From CAZQKE01 sp964593865 (GTDB lineage Bacteria; Chloroflexota; Anaerolineae; JAAYZQ01), in contig CAZQKE010000120.1 of NCBI GenBank assembly GCA_964593865.1, positions 1 to 64,000 on the forward strand: DNA of 64,000 nt, given 5' to 3'. The number at the start of each line of letters is the position of its first letter. The stretch's first letter is position 1. The notes beneath the pieces were generated by a model, which did no database searches, was not told the DNA's origin, and saw only the letters and a list, made by a program, of their open reading frames with translations. Made by a program: the position numbers and the translations under genes. This document shows, piece by piece, positions 33,980 through 40,816 of the stretch.

Positions 33980-34576
33980 ATGGTGATCGCACGCACAGGC
34001 AAGGAAGCTCCGGATTTTGAGGCGACGGCCTACGTTCCGGGCGAAGGGTTTCAGAACATCAAACTCTCCGACTATCGGGGCAAGTGGGTAGTGCTCTGCT
34101 TCTACCCCGGTGACTTTACCTTCGTCTGACCGACCGAGTTGGCAGCGGTCGCTGCCAGGTACGCCGATCTCCAGGCACTCGGGGTCGAGGTCCTGTCGGT
34201 CAGCACCGATAGCCGGTTCGTCCACAAAATCTGGCAGGAAGAGGAACTTTCCAAGATGATCGAAGGCGGCGTTCCCTTCCCCATGCTCTCCGACGGCGGC
34301 GGACGGATCGGAACGGTGTACGGAGTGTACGACGAAGAAGCCGGGGTAGACATCCGAGGCCGCTTTATCATTGACCCGGACGGCATCATCCGGGCCATGG
34401 AGGTCCTCACCCCCGAAGTCGGGCGCAACCCCGATGAACTGATCCGCCAGATCAAAGCCTTCCAGCTCGTGCGGGAAACGGGTGAAGTCACACCCTCCGG
34501 CTGGCAGCCGGGTGACAAAACCCTGACTCCCGGCCCGGCCCTGGTAGGCAAGGTCTGGCAGGAATGGAAGCCGTAG
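33980..34576 (+). CDS. Selenocysteine-containing AhpC/Prx1-type peroxiredoxin (TGA read as Sec at codon 50)
   Basis: Thiol/selenol peroxidase that reduces H2O2 and organic peroxides. The AhpC fold reads MVIARTGKEAPDFEATAYVP ... FYPGDFTFV, then an in-frame TGA (34127-34129), then PTELAAVAARYADL and on to TAG at 34576. TGA falls exactly on the peroxidatic Cys of the PxxxTxxC motif, and a SECIS-like hairpin follows, so I read it as selenocysteine, 198 residues in all. ATG 33980 has AGGAGG five bases upstream and puts Sec at residue 50, matching AhpC Cys47; an ATG at 33881 would add 33 low-complexity residues. The resolving-Cys position (GEVCP in AhpC) is Thr171 (GEVTP), so this is a one-Sec enzyme needing an outside reductant. 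Alternative: pseudogene, judged unlikely. Confidence 0.9.
34139..34158 (+). promoter_or_regulatory. Bacterial SECIS element
   Basis: GGCAGC (34141-34146) and GCTGCC (34151-34156) form a perfect stem capped by the tetraloop GGTC (34147-34150); T34140-A34157 and T34139-G34158 extend it to eight pairs. The loop lies 17 bases after the TGA. Loop sequence and distance match the E. coli fdhF SECIS (apical GGUC, about 18 bases after UGA), which SelB recognises. Confidence 0.85.
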
Positions 34577-34606
34577 AACCGGCGTCCCTGCTCTCATCCG
34601 GGAGTT

Positions 34607-34657
34607 GGTAGATTGGGGGTTGGCAAAGCGGACCGCGCGTCCAATCTCCAATCTACC
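34607..34657. repeat. Long hairpin between peroxiredoxin and NifX-like gene
   Basis: GGTAGATTGGGGGTTGG (34607-34623) pairs along all 17 positions (G-U included) with CCAATCTCCAATCTACC (34641-34657); loop 17 bases. No T-run follows. Could be an mRNA-processing or transcript-end structure, or a dispersed repeat. Confidence 0.6.
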
Positions 34658-34683
34658 AGCCGACTAGATTAAGGAGAATTCTT

Positions 34684-35217
34684 ATGAAAGTTGTAGTTTC
34701 TGCTCAAGGAGAAAGCCTGGACGCTGCCGCAAGCCCCGTCTTTGGCCGCTGTCCGGCTTTTGTCTTTGTGGATACCGAAACCTTCCAGGCAGAGGCCGTG
34801 GCCAATCCGGCCATGGGCCAGAGCGGAGGGGCGGGCATTCAGGCCGCCCAATTCGTCGTCAACCGAGGAGCACAGGCGGTACTCACCGGCAACCTGGGGC
34901 CGAACGCCTTTGACGTGTTGCAGGCCGCCGGCGTGCCCGGCTACCGGGCCATCGAAGGCACGGTCCGCCAGGTGGTGGAGGCGTTCAACGCCGGGAAGCT
35001 GGAGCCGATGAGCGGCGCCAGCGTCGCCGAACACGCCGGGATGGGCCGGGGGCACGGCATGGGCCGCGGGATGGGCCGCCGGGCCGCTGCGCCGCCATCG
35101 CCGCCCCAGGTGAACAGGGAGGCAGAGCTGGCCGAACTGCGGGCGAAACTCCAGGACCTGCGTCAGCAACTGGCCGATGTCATGGCGAGGATCGAGGCGT
35201 TGGAAAAGGAGGGCTAG
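34684..35217 (+). CDS. NifX/NifB-type dinitrogenase iron-molybdenum cofactor domain protein, copy 1
   Basis: 177 residues. The first 110 form the NifX/NafY/MTH1175-like fold (MKVVVSAQGESLDAAASPVF, FGRCPAFVFVD, GAQAVLTGNLGPNAFDVL) that holds metal-cluster fragments. A Gly/Arg/His/Met linker (GMGRGHGMGRGMGRR) follows, then a 45-residue coiled coil (AELAELRAKLQDLRQQLADV). There is no nitrogenase gene nearby, so it is one of the widespread non-nif members of this family in anaerobes. AAGGAGAA precedes ATG 34684. Copy 2 follows after 3 bases. Confidence 0.88.
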   Translation: MKVVVSAQGESLDAAASPVFGRCPAFVFVDTETFQAEAVANPAMGQSGGAGIQAAQFVVNRGAQAVLTGNLGPNAFDVLQAAGVPGYRAIEGTVRQVVEAFNAGKLEPMSGASVAEHAGMGRGHGMGRGMGRRAAAPPSPPQVNREAELAELRAKLQDLRQQLADVMARIEALEKEG

Positions 35218-35220
35218 GCT

Positions 35221-35703
35221 ATGCGCATCGCCGTATCCGCCGACAACAAAAACGGGCTGGATAGCGTGGTCAGCCCCCATTTCGGGCGTTGCCCGCACTT
35301 TATCCTGGTGGATCTGGAAGGCCGGGAGGTCAAAGAGGTCCGCGAGGTGGACAACCCCTACTACTCGGCCCATCAGCCGGGCCAGGTCCCGGCCTTCATC
35401 CACAGCCTGGGCGCAGACGTGATGCTCACCGGCGGGATGGGAAGCCGGGCCATCATGTTCTTCCAACAGCTCGGCATCGAAGGCGTGACCGGGGCCTACG
35501 GCACGGTGCGCCTGGCGGTGGAACGCTACCTGGGCGGCGAGCTAAAAGGAGCCGAACCGTGCAGCGAGAGCGAAGAACACGGCCACGGCGACATCCCCGC
35601 CGAGGGCGAATATGAAGAAGACGAGCTAGGCCGCCTGAAAGAAGAAGCGGAAATGCTCCGCCGCCAGCTGGAAGAAGTGAGCGACAGATTGGGAAACCGG
35701 TAG
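35221..35703 (+). CDS. NifX/NifB-type cofactor domain protein, copy 2
   Basis: 160 residues: domain MRIAVSADNKNGLDSVVSPH, FGRCPHFILVD, GADVMLTGGMGSRAIMFF, then an acidic His/Glu-rich linker (SESEEHGHGDIPAEGEYEED, able to bind metal) and a short coiled coil (LKEEAEMLRRQLEEV). Paralogous to copy 1 but with a different linker, so the pair may form a heterodimer through the coiled coils. The ATG at 35221 almost touches the stop of copy 1 (translational coupling). Confidence 0.88.
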   Translation: MRIAVSADNKNGLDSVVSPHFGRCPHFILVDLEGREVKEVREVDNPYYSAHQPGQVPAFIHSLGADVMLTGGMGSRAIMFFQQLGIEGVTGAYGTVRLAVERYLGGELKGAEPCSESEEHGHGDIPAEGEYEEDELGRLKEEAEMLRRQLEEVSDRLGNR

Positions 35704-35805
35704 GGCCGACGGCCAAGACCGCCCCCACCGGATCGCAGGCCGGAGCAAACGCCCTCGTCGTTGCCGACCTGCAAAATTCCCGGCTTGTGCCAAAGGAGGA
35801 AAATC

Positions 35806-36006
35806 ATGGGTAGAGGACTAGGACGTGGTCGAGGAGCCGGTCGCGGCGGAGGCCGCGGGCCGGGCCGCATGGGCGGCCCCAAAGCCGCCGGGCCGGGGGG
35901 CAACTGCATCTGCCCCAGCTGCGGAACCCGTGTGCCACACCAGGCGGGAAAACCGTGTTATGAGATCAAGTGCCCCGCCTGTGGCACGACCATGACCCGC
36001 GAATAA
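35806..36006 (+). CDS. RGG-rich zinc-ribbon mini-protein
   Basis: 66 residues. The N-terminal 25 are almost only Gly and Arg (GRGRGAGRGGGRGPGR), then a zinc-ribbon-like module with CICPSCG and CPACG plus an extra Cys (KPCYEIK). RGG stretches bind RNA or acidic partners; the two CxxC pairs should hold zinc or iron. Small proteins of this kind often accompany NifX-like genes in anaerobes, which supports a metal-site role here; the exact function is unknown. AAAGGAGG precedes ATG 35806, and the stop overlaps the CDF gene start (TAATG). Confidence 0.75.
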   Translation: MGRGLGRGRGAGRGGGRGPGRMGGPKAAGPGGNCICPSCGTRVPHQAGKPCYEIKCPACGTTMTRE

Positions 36007-37166
36007 TGGCTGCCAGGGTCGCTTGGGCGTCTATCGCCGTCAATGTCTTTTTGACCGTTCTGAACCTGACCATCGCCGCCGCTTCGGGCAGTTTGGCCGT
36101 GGCCGCCGAGATGGTCCACAACCTGGTGGACCTGGTGGCCTCGGTGGCGGTGCTGGCCGGGGTCAAAATCTCGGAACGGGAGAGCCGCGCCTTCCCCTAC
36201 GGCCTCTACAAGGTGGAAAACCTGGTGGCCGTAGGGGTGGCCCTGCTCATCTTTTTCACCGGCTACGAGATCGCCAAAAGTGCCCTCTTTGCCGAAACGC
36301 AGCCGGTGACGGTCAACGCCTGGATGCTGGGCGGCGTGGTCCTTTCGGCGGCGGTCCCTTTGGCCTTTAGCGTCTACGAAATGCGGGCAGGCCGCCGGAT
36401 CAATTCGCCCAGCCTGATGGCCGACGCCCAGGAGTATCGCGCCCATGTCTTTTCATCGGGCGTCGTCCTGCTGGCCCTGCTGGGGCAATGGATCGGTGTG
36501 CCGCTGGACCGCTACGCCGCCCTGGTCATCGTCATCCTCATCGCCAAGACCGGCTGGGACCTGCTGCGCGACGGGATGCGCGTCCTGCTGGATGCTTCCC
36601 TAGACGCCGAAACGCTGAACCAGGTGCGGGCCTTGATCGAGGCCGAGCCGACCGTCACCGAGGTCCGCTCCCTGGTGGGGCGCAACGCCGGTCGCTACCG
36701 CTTCATCGAGGCGGAGGTGGCCCTGCGGGTGGACGATCTGGAAAAGGCGTATGCCATCGGTCGGCGGCTGGAACAGACCATCCGCGAGCAGGTCCCGTAC
36801 GTGGAGCGGGTGTTGCTCCACTATGAGCCGCAGGTGCGCACCCATCTGCGCTACGCCGTGCCCCTGGCCGACCCCGGCGGCACGGTGAGCGAACACTTTG
36901 GCGAGGCTCCCTACTTTGGCCTGGTCACGGTCCGCCTGGCCGATGGGCAGGTGGAGCGGCAGGAGGTGGTTGCCAACCCCTACCTGGCGGTGGAAAAGGC
37001 CAAAGGCATCCGCGTCGCCGAGTGGCTGGTGGGCCTCAAGGTGGACGTGGTGCTGCTGCGCGAGGACTTGCAAGGCAAAGGGCCAACCTACGTCTTTGGC
37101 GACGCCGGGGTGGAAATGCGGCTGACCCAGGCGGCAACACTGGCCGAAGCGGTATCGGAAGCTTGA
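36006..37166 (+). CDS. Cation diffusion facilitator fused to a C-terminal NifX-like domain
   Basis: 386 residues. Residues 1-200 are a six-span CDF metal exporter (FieF/CzcD type) with EMVHNLVDLV in span 2, where His and Asp occupy the metal site. Then comes the CDF cytoplasmic domain (LDAETLNQVRALIEAEPTVTEV... FIEAEVAL), then from about residue 280 a NifX/DiNase-type domain (HFGEAPYFGLVTV, VVANPYLA). In span 5 the usual HxxxD appears as HVFSS, so the Asp ligand is replaced by Ser. The fusion links metal export to the soluble NifX-like carriers encoded upstream. Start ATG 36006 overlaps the mini-protein stop. Confidence 0.88.
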   Translation: MAARVAWASIAVNVFLTVLNLTIAAASGSLAVAAEMVHNLVDLVASVAVLAGVKISERESRAFPYGLYKVENLVAVGVALLIFFTGYEIAKSALFAETQPVTVNAWMLGGVVLSAAVPLAFSVYEMRAGRRINSPSLMADAQEYRAHVFSSGVVLLALLGQWIGVPLDRYAALVIVILIAKTGWDLLRDGMRVLLDASLDAETLNQVRALIEAEPTVTEVRSLVGRNAGRYRFIEAEVALRVDDLEKAYAIGRRLEQTIREQVPYVERVLLHYEPQVRTHLRYAVPLADPGGTVSEHFGEAPYFGLVTVRLADGQVERQEVVANPYLAVEKAKGIRVAEWLVGLKVDVVLLREDLQGKGPTYVFGDAGVEMRLTQAATLAEAVSEA

Positions 37167-37358
37167 ACTGCAAAGGCGCAAAGAACGTAAAGAAAAGATA
37201 AAAAACTTTGCGGCCTTTGCGTCTTGGCGGTTCCAAAATCTGAACCGCGAAGGCGCAAAGGGCGCAAAGGAAGGAAGAAAAAGGAAAAAACCTTCGCGCT
37301 CTTGGCGTCTTGGCGGTTTCAAAATCTGAACCGCAAAGGCGCAGAGGGCGCAAAGAAA
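37166..37358. repeat. Palindromic MITE/REP-like repeat array (two and a half units)
   Basis: Unit 1 (37166-37232) and unit 2 (37242-37320) are each a roughly 27-base imperfect inverted repeat: a GAACCGCxAAGGCGCAAAG left arm, an A/G-rich centre, and a CTTTGCG...CTTGGCGGTT right arm. A third left arm (37328-37358) lacks its partner. AAAATCTGAACCGC recurs exactly 86 bases apart (37235 and 37321). The array starts at the CDF stop codon and ends just before the MinD-type gene. Confidence 0.75.
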
Positions 37359-37388
37359 AGTAAAAAAAGGCTTCAAGGAGTCTCCCTT

Positions 37389-38252
37389 ATGATTATCGCC
37401 GTTGCCAGCGGCAAGGGCGGCACGGGCAAGACAACCGTCGCCACCAGTTTGGCGCTGTCTATAGACGCCGCCGATCTGTTGTTCCTGGACTGCGACGTGG
37501 AAGAACCCAACGCCGCCCTCTTTCTCAAACCGATGCTGACCCACCGCGAGGAGGTGGGTATCCTGATCCCGGAAGTGGACTTTGACAAATGCACCTACTG
37601 CGGTCGCTGCGCCGAGGTGTGTGTTTGGCACGCCATTGCCGTGGTGGGCCAAAAGGTGCTCATCTTCCCCGAACTGTGCCACGGCTGCGGGAGCTGCACC
37701 CTCAACTGCCCGCAAGGAGCCATCCATGAGGTGCTCAACGTCACCGGCAGCTTGGAATGGGGATCGGCGGGGCCTATTGACTTTGCCCAGGGCACAATGA
37801 ACGTGGGGCAAGCGATGGGCGTGCCCATCATCAGCCAGTTGAAGAAAAAGATGATGCCCGAAGGGGCGGCAGCGACCGAGCGTGTAGTCATCTTGGACGC
37901 CCAGCCGGGCACATCCTGCCCCGTGGTGGAAACGATGCGCGACGCCGATTTCGTGCTGATGGTCACAGAGCCGACGCCCTTTGGCCTCCACGACCTGCGC
38001 CTGGCCGTCCAGGTGGCCCGCGATGAACTGGGCCTGCCGGTGGGCGTCGTCATCAACCGCGACGGCGTCGGCGACCGCAGCGTGGATGATTATTGCGCCG
38101 CAGAAAACATCCCGATCCTGATGCGCATCCCGCTGGACCGACGCATCGCCGAGGCGATTTCCGACGGCAAGGCGTTGGTGGAAGCGTTGCCGGAATACCG
38201 GCCTGCCTTCCGGCAGCTGTATGAAGAGATCGTAAAGCAGGTGCAGCGATAA
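37389..38252 (+). CDS. MinD-superfamily P-loop ATPase with inserted ferredoxin domain, copy 1
   Basis: 287 residues. Deviant Walker A VASGKGGTGKTT at the N-terminus, FLDCDVEEPNAAL (switch), then at about residues 62-115 an inserted dicluster ferredoxin (CTYCGRCAEVC and CHGCGSCTLNCP), and back to the ATPase fold with DAQPGTSCPV and MVTEPTPFGLHDL. This family (COG1149 type) couples ATP hydrolysis to Fe-S cluster or electron handling in anaerobes; the exact reaction is unknown. ATG 37389 behind AAGGAG. A second copy is at 39618-40502. Confidence 0.92.
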   Translation: MIIAVASGKGGTGKTTVATSLALSIDAADLLFLDCDVEEPNAALFLKPMLTHREEVGILIPEVDFDKCTYCGRCAEVCVWHAIAVVGQKVLIFPELCHGCGSCTLNCPQGAIHEVLNVTGSLEWGSAGPIDFAQGTMNVGQAMGVPIISQLKKKMMPEGAAATERVVILDAQPGTSCPVVETMRDADFVLMVTEPTPFGLHDLRLAVQVARDELGLPVGVVINRDGVGDRSVDDYCAAENIPILMRIPLDRRIAEAISDGKALVEALPEYRPAFRQLYEEIVKQVQR

Positions 38253-38294
38253 GGATGCCGCGCCCCCAGGGCACGGCGCAGCCGTTTCTCAAAG

Positions 38295-38783
38295 ATGCAG
38301 AGGATGGATTTCCTTTACCGCGCCATCGGCGTTATCCATAGCCCCTTTGCGGGCGTTGAGGGTGTGCCCATCCAACCGGCATCGGCACGGGGAATCGGCG
38401 GCACGGTGGAACTGTTTGCCGAATTCGAAGACGGGCTGAAAGACCTGACCGGCTTTTCTCACATCATCTTACTTTACCACTTTCACCGCGTCGGTCAGGC
38501 CCGATTGACCGTCACACCCTTTCTCGATGAGGAGCCGCACGGCATCTTTGCCACACGGGCGCCGACGCGGCCTAACCCCATCGGCCTGTCGGTGGTCCGG
38601 CTGGTGGGCAGGGAAGGATGCACGCTGTACATTGAGGACGTGGACGTGGTGGACGGCACACCGTTGCTGGACATCAAGCCTTACGTCCCCGAATTCGACC
38701 ATCCGCCCGTAGAGCGCATCGGCTGGTTGGCCCCGGCCCGCGACCGGATCGCGGGCAAGCGGGCCGACGGGCGGTTTGGGTGA
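38295..38783 (+). CDS. TrmO (TsaA/YaeB)-family SAM-dependent methyltransferase
   Basis: 162 residues, the compact single-domain form. The N-terminus YRAIGVIHSPF, GFSHIILLYHFHR and FATRAPTRPNPIGLSVVRLV are the family signature; the last contains the SAM-binding loop. E. coli TrmO N6-methylates t6A37 in tRNA. The short version in metal/Fe-S gene clusters of anaerobes may have another substrate, so tRNA specificity is not assumed. Start: ATG 38295 or 38304, neither with a strong SD. 42 bases behind the MinD gene and convergent with the MNT gene. Confidence 0.85.
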   Translation: MQRMDFLYRAIGVIHSPFAGVEGVPIQPASARGIGGTVELFAEFEDGLKDLTGFSHIILLYHFHRVGQARLTVTPFLDEEPHGIFATRAPTRPNPIGLSVVRLVGREGCTLYIEDVDVVDGTPLLDIKPYVPEFDHPPVERIGWLAPARDRIAGKRADGRFG

Positions 38784-38800
38784 GGGGAGAGAACCGAGGA

Positions 38801-39154
38801 TCAGGCCGGTTGGAGGGTGAGGGGAACTCCCTCGGACTGGAGGGCGTGGAAGAGGGGCGTGCGGTAGCGGGCCATGCGCTCCCATTGGGAGCGGCCCACG
38901 GCCCGGACGGAAAGGAGCAGGTCATATTCCAACGAGACGCGGGCGGCCAGGCGGCGCACCTCGGACTGGAGTTGAGGGTCGTCATCGGTCAGACGGACCA
39001 GCACATCCACATCCGAGTCAGGGCCGGAATCACCCCGCGCTTTGGAACCGAACAGGACGACCGACGATACCCGGTCGCCAAAGCGGGCATGGAGCTGCCG
39101 GACAAAGATGTTCAACGCCAATCGTTCGCCAGTTGTCAACGGTGGAGCCATCAT
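38801..39154 (-). CDS. MNT-type nucleotidyltransferase (antitoxin of a HEPN/MNT pair)
   Basis: 117 residues of the minimal nucleotidyltransferase fold. Active site VVLFGSKARGDSGPDSDVDV: the GSxxRG plus S-D-x-D pattern with both metal-binding Asp present, so it should be catalytically active. In characterised HEPN/MNT pairs the MNT protein neutralises the HEPN RNase by transferring AMP to it. The GSKARG form is typical. Its ATG overlaps the HEPN stop by 4 bases. Convergent with the TrmO-like gene. Confidence 0.88.
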   Translation of the reverse strand: MMAPPLTTGERLALNIFVRQLHARFGDRVSSVVLFGSKARGDSGPDSDVDVLVRLTDDDPQLQSEVRRLAARVSLEYDLLLSVRAVGRSQWERMARYRTPLFHALQSEGVPLTLQPA

Positions 39155-39567
39155 AGCCAGATTCCTTCTTCTTCCAGAAGGTAAGCAGCACTCCGCTCGA
39201 CAAAGCGACGGGCATCATCCAACCGAGCCTGGGCAATGTCCCGGTCAGCGTAGCAGGTGATGTCGTAATCGCTATCCAGGCGAGAGTCCATAACATCACC
39301 GTACAAGTCACTGTATTCGCGCTCAATGAGGCCGGGTTTGATGAAATACTGGCGAAAAGCAGCGATCACCCCGGCGTGCTTGCTGCGGCTGATGCCTTTG
39401 GTCCACAGCAGGCCGCTGGCGGCGTAAAAAATGGCATAGTAGGCCCGGTTGATGGCCGTATCGTAGAACCCTTGCTCTATGTTTGATTCCGCCGCTTCCA
39501 GGGCGCGGCGGGCGGCACGGAGATAGGCTTTGATCTGGCTGCGCCGTTCTAAAATCTCTTCGGTCAT
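39151..39567 (-). CDS. HEPN-domain protein (toxin of a HEPN/MNT pair)
   Basis: 138 residues, all helical. The HEPN core FYDTAINRAYYAIFYAASGLL matches the HEPN consensus (NRxYYAxFxAAxALL). The canonical RNase motif R-x4-6-H is not obvious at its usual place; ISRSKHAGVIAAF follows the core and supplies R and H three apart. First gene of the leftward toxin-antitoxin operon, inserted between plus-strand island genes. The -10 box is only about 9 bases before the ATG, so the mRNA is probably leaderless. Confidence 0.88.
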   Translation of the reverse strand: MTEEILERRSQIKAYLRAARRALEAAESNIEQGFYDTAINRAYYAIFYAASGLLWTKGISRSKHAGVIAAFRQYFIKPGLIEREYSDLYGDVMDSRLDSDYDITCYADRDIAQARLDDARRFVERSAAYLLEEEGIWL

Positions 39568-39576
39568 GGCCTGTTC

Positions 39577-39605
39577 ATTATAAAAGATCTGGCAGCAAAA
39601 GTCAA
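39577..39605 (-). promoter_or_regulatory. Promoter of the HEPN/MNT operon
   Basis: Minus strand: -35 TTGACT (39605-39600), 17-base spacer, -10 TATAAT (39582-39577). The start codon at 39567 is so close that the transcript has a 5' leader of three bases or fewer. The -35 overlaps the SD of the divergent MinD-type gene. Confidence 0.82.
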
Positions 39606-39617
39606 AGGAGTGAAATT

Positions 39618-40502
39618 TTGAAACAACTGGTCATTCTCAGCGGCAAGGGGGGCACGGGCAAAACGTCGGTGGCGGCGGCCCTGGCCCACTTGGCCTCCCA
39701 AGAAATGTCCATCGTCCTGGCCGACGCCGATGTGGACGCCGCCAACCTGGAGTTGGTCCTGGCGCCGACCAAGCTGGAAGAGCATGTTTTTATGGGCGGC
39801 GAGATCGCCATCATTGATCCCGAAGCGTGTAGCCTCTGCAATCGCTGCTACGAGGTCTGCCGCTTTGACGCCGTGATCCCCGGCGACGATGCCTATCGGG
39901 TGGACCCGCTGGCCTGTGAAGGGTGCGCTTCCTGCTTTTACCAATGCCCGGAAGAGGCGATCCGCATGGAGGAGCAACAAGCGGGCCTCTGGTTTCGCTC
40001 CGACACGCGGTTTGGGCCGCTCTTTCACGCCCACCTGTTCGCCGCCCAGGAAAATTCGGGCAAGTTGGTCACGCTGGTCAAGCAGCAGGGCCGCCTCCTG
40101 GCGCTGGATGAGGACCGCGAGCTGCTCATCGTGGATGGGCCGCCGGGCATCGGCTGCCCGGTCATTTCGGCCAGCGCAGGGGCCGATCTGGCCCTCCTGG
40201 TCACGGAACCCACCGCCTCCGGCATCCATGACCTGGAACGCATCCTGAGCACGGTAGACCATTTCGGCGTGCCGCCCCTGGTCTGCATCAACAAGGCCGA
40301 CCTCAACCCGGCCCAGACGCAAGCCATCAAAGCCTACTGCGCCGCGGAGGGGATCCAAATCGTGGGCGAACTGCCCTTTGATACCGTCGTCACCGAGGCT
40401 ATGGTTCGGGGACAACCGGTGACGGCCTTTCAACCCGACGGGGCGGTGGCGGCAGCTCTACGCAGCATGTGGGAGCGGATCAAGGAGATGATACGCCGGT
40501 GA
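39618..40502 (+). CDS. MinD-superfamily P-loop ATPase with inserted ferredoxin domain, copy 2
   Basis: 294 residues, same plan as copy 1: LSGKGGTGKTSVAAAL, VLADADVDAANLELVL, an inserted ferredoxin segment with CSLCNRCYEVC and CEGCASCFYQCP (about 73-115), then VDGPPGIGCPV, LLVTEPTASGIHDLER and CINKADLN. The pair copy 1/copy 2 in one cluster is common in anaerobes, suggesting a heterodimer. TTG start at 39618, eight bases after AAGGAG; no ATG is available. It begins 50 bases from the divergent HEPN gene. Confidence 0.92.
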   Translation: MKQLVILSGKGGTGKTSVAAALAHLASQEMSIVLADADVDAANLELVLAPTKLEEHVFMGGEIAIIDPEACSLCNRCYEVCRFDAVIPGDDAYRVDPLACEGCASCFYQCPEEAIRMEEQQAGLWFRSDTRFGPLFHAHLFAAQENSGKLVTLVKQQGRLLALDEDRELLIVDGPPGIGCPVISASAGADLALLVTEPTASGIHDLERILSTVDHFGVPPLVCINKADLNPAQTQAIKAYCAAEGIQIVGELPFDTVVTEAMVRGQPVTAFQPDGAVAAALRSMWERIKEMIRR

Positions 40503-40524
40503 ACCGGGCGGAAAGGAGGGCAAA

Positions 40525-40815
40525 ATGGAATTGGAACAAGCGGTCACAGAACGGTTGAAGCAGGTCATTGACCCGGAAACCGGCGTGGATGTGATCCGCA
40601 TGAGGCTCATTGAGGAGCTGGAAGCGGATGACGAAACCGGCGTCGTGCGCTACAAGTTCCGGCCTTCATCGCCGGTGTGCCCCATCGCCGTACACCTGGC
40701 GTTGGACATCAAACGGGCGGTGGCCCAGGTCCCCGGCGTGACGGCCCAGGAAATAGAGGTGGTGGGCTATGTGGGCGCAGACGCCCTGAACGATCTACTC
40801 AAGGGGGCAAAATGA
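40525..40815 (+). CDS. MIP18-family (DUF59) Fe-S assembly protein
   Basis: 96 residues, a stand-alone MIP18 domain: TERLKQVIDPETGVDVIRM, VRYKFRPSSPVCPIAVHLAL with the conserved Cys (SPVCP), ending VVGYVGADALNDLL. Members take part in Fe-S cluster maturation (SufT, human CIAO2). The same domain is fused to the Mrp ATPase at 32148. AAGGAGGGCAAA precedes ATG 40525. The CooT gene follows after one base. Confidence 0.9.
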   Translation: MELEQAVTERLKQVIDPETGVDVIRMRLIEELEADDETGVVRYKFRPSSPVCPIAVHLALDIKRAVAQVPGVTAQEIEVVGYVGADALNDLLKGAK

Positions 40816-40816
40816 G

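Noticed and set aside
33863..34576. Reading the peroxiredoxin as a pseudogene or as two separate genes
   Set aside because: The only interruption is a TGA at the catalytic Cys codon, the frame is intact on both sides, and a SECIS-like hairpin follows at the right distance. No other damage is visible.
34684..35703. Nitrogenase (nif) cluster
   Set aside because: The NifX-like proteins are of the general anaerobic family; no nifHDK, nifE, nifN or nifB gene is in the window.
37166..37358. CRISPR array
   Set aside because: Only two and a half units, the units themselves are palindromic and diverged, there are no equal-length unique spacers and no cas genes.
36600..37991. Long minus-strand frame across the CDF, repeat array and MinD genes
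   Set aside because: It runs through two well-supported genes and a palindromic array; no domain is visible.
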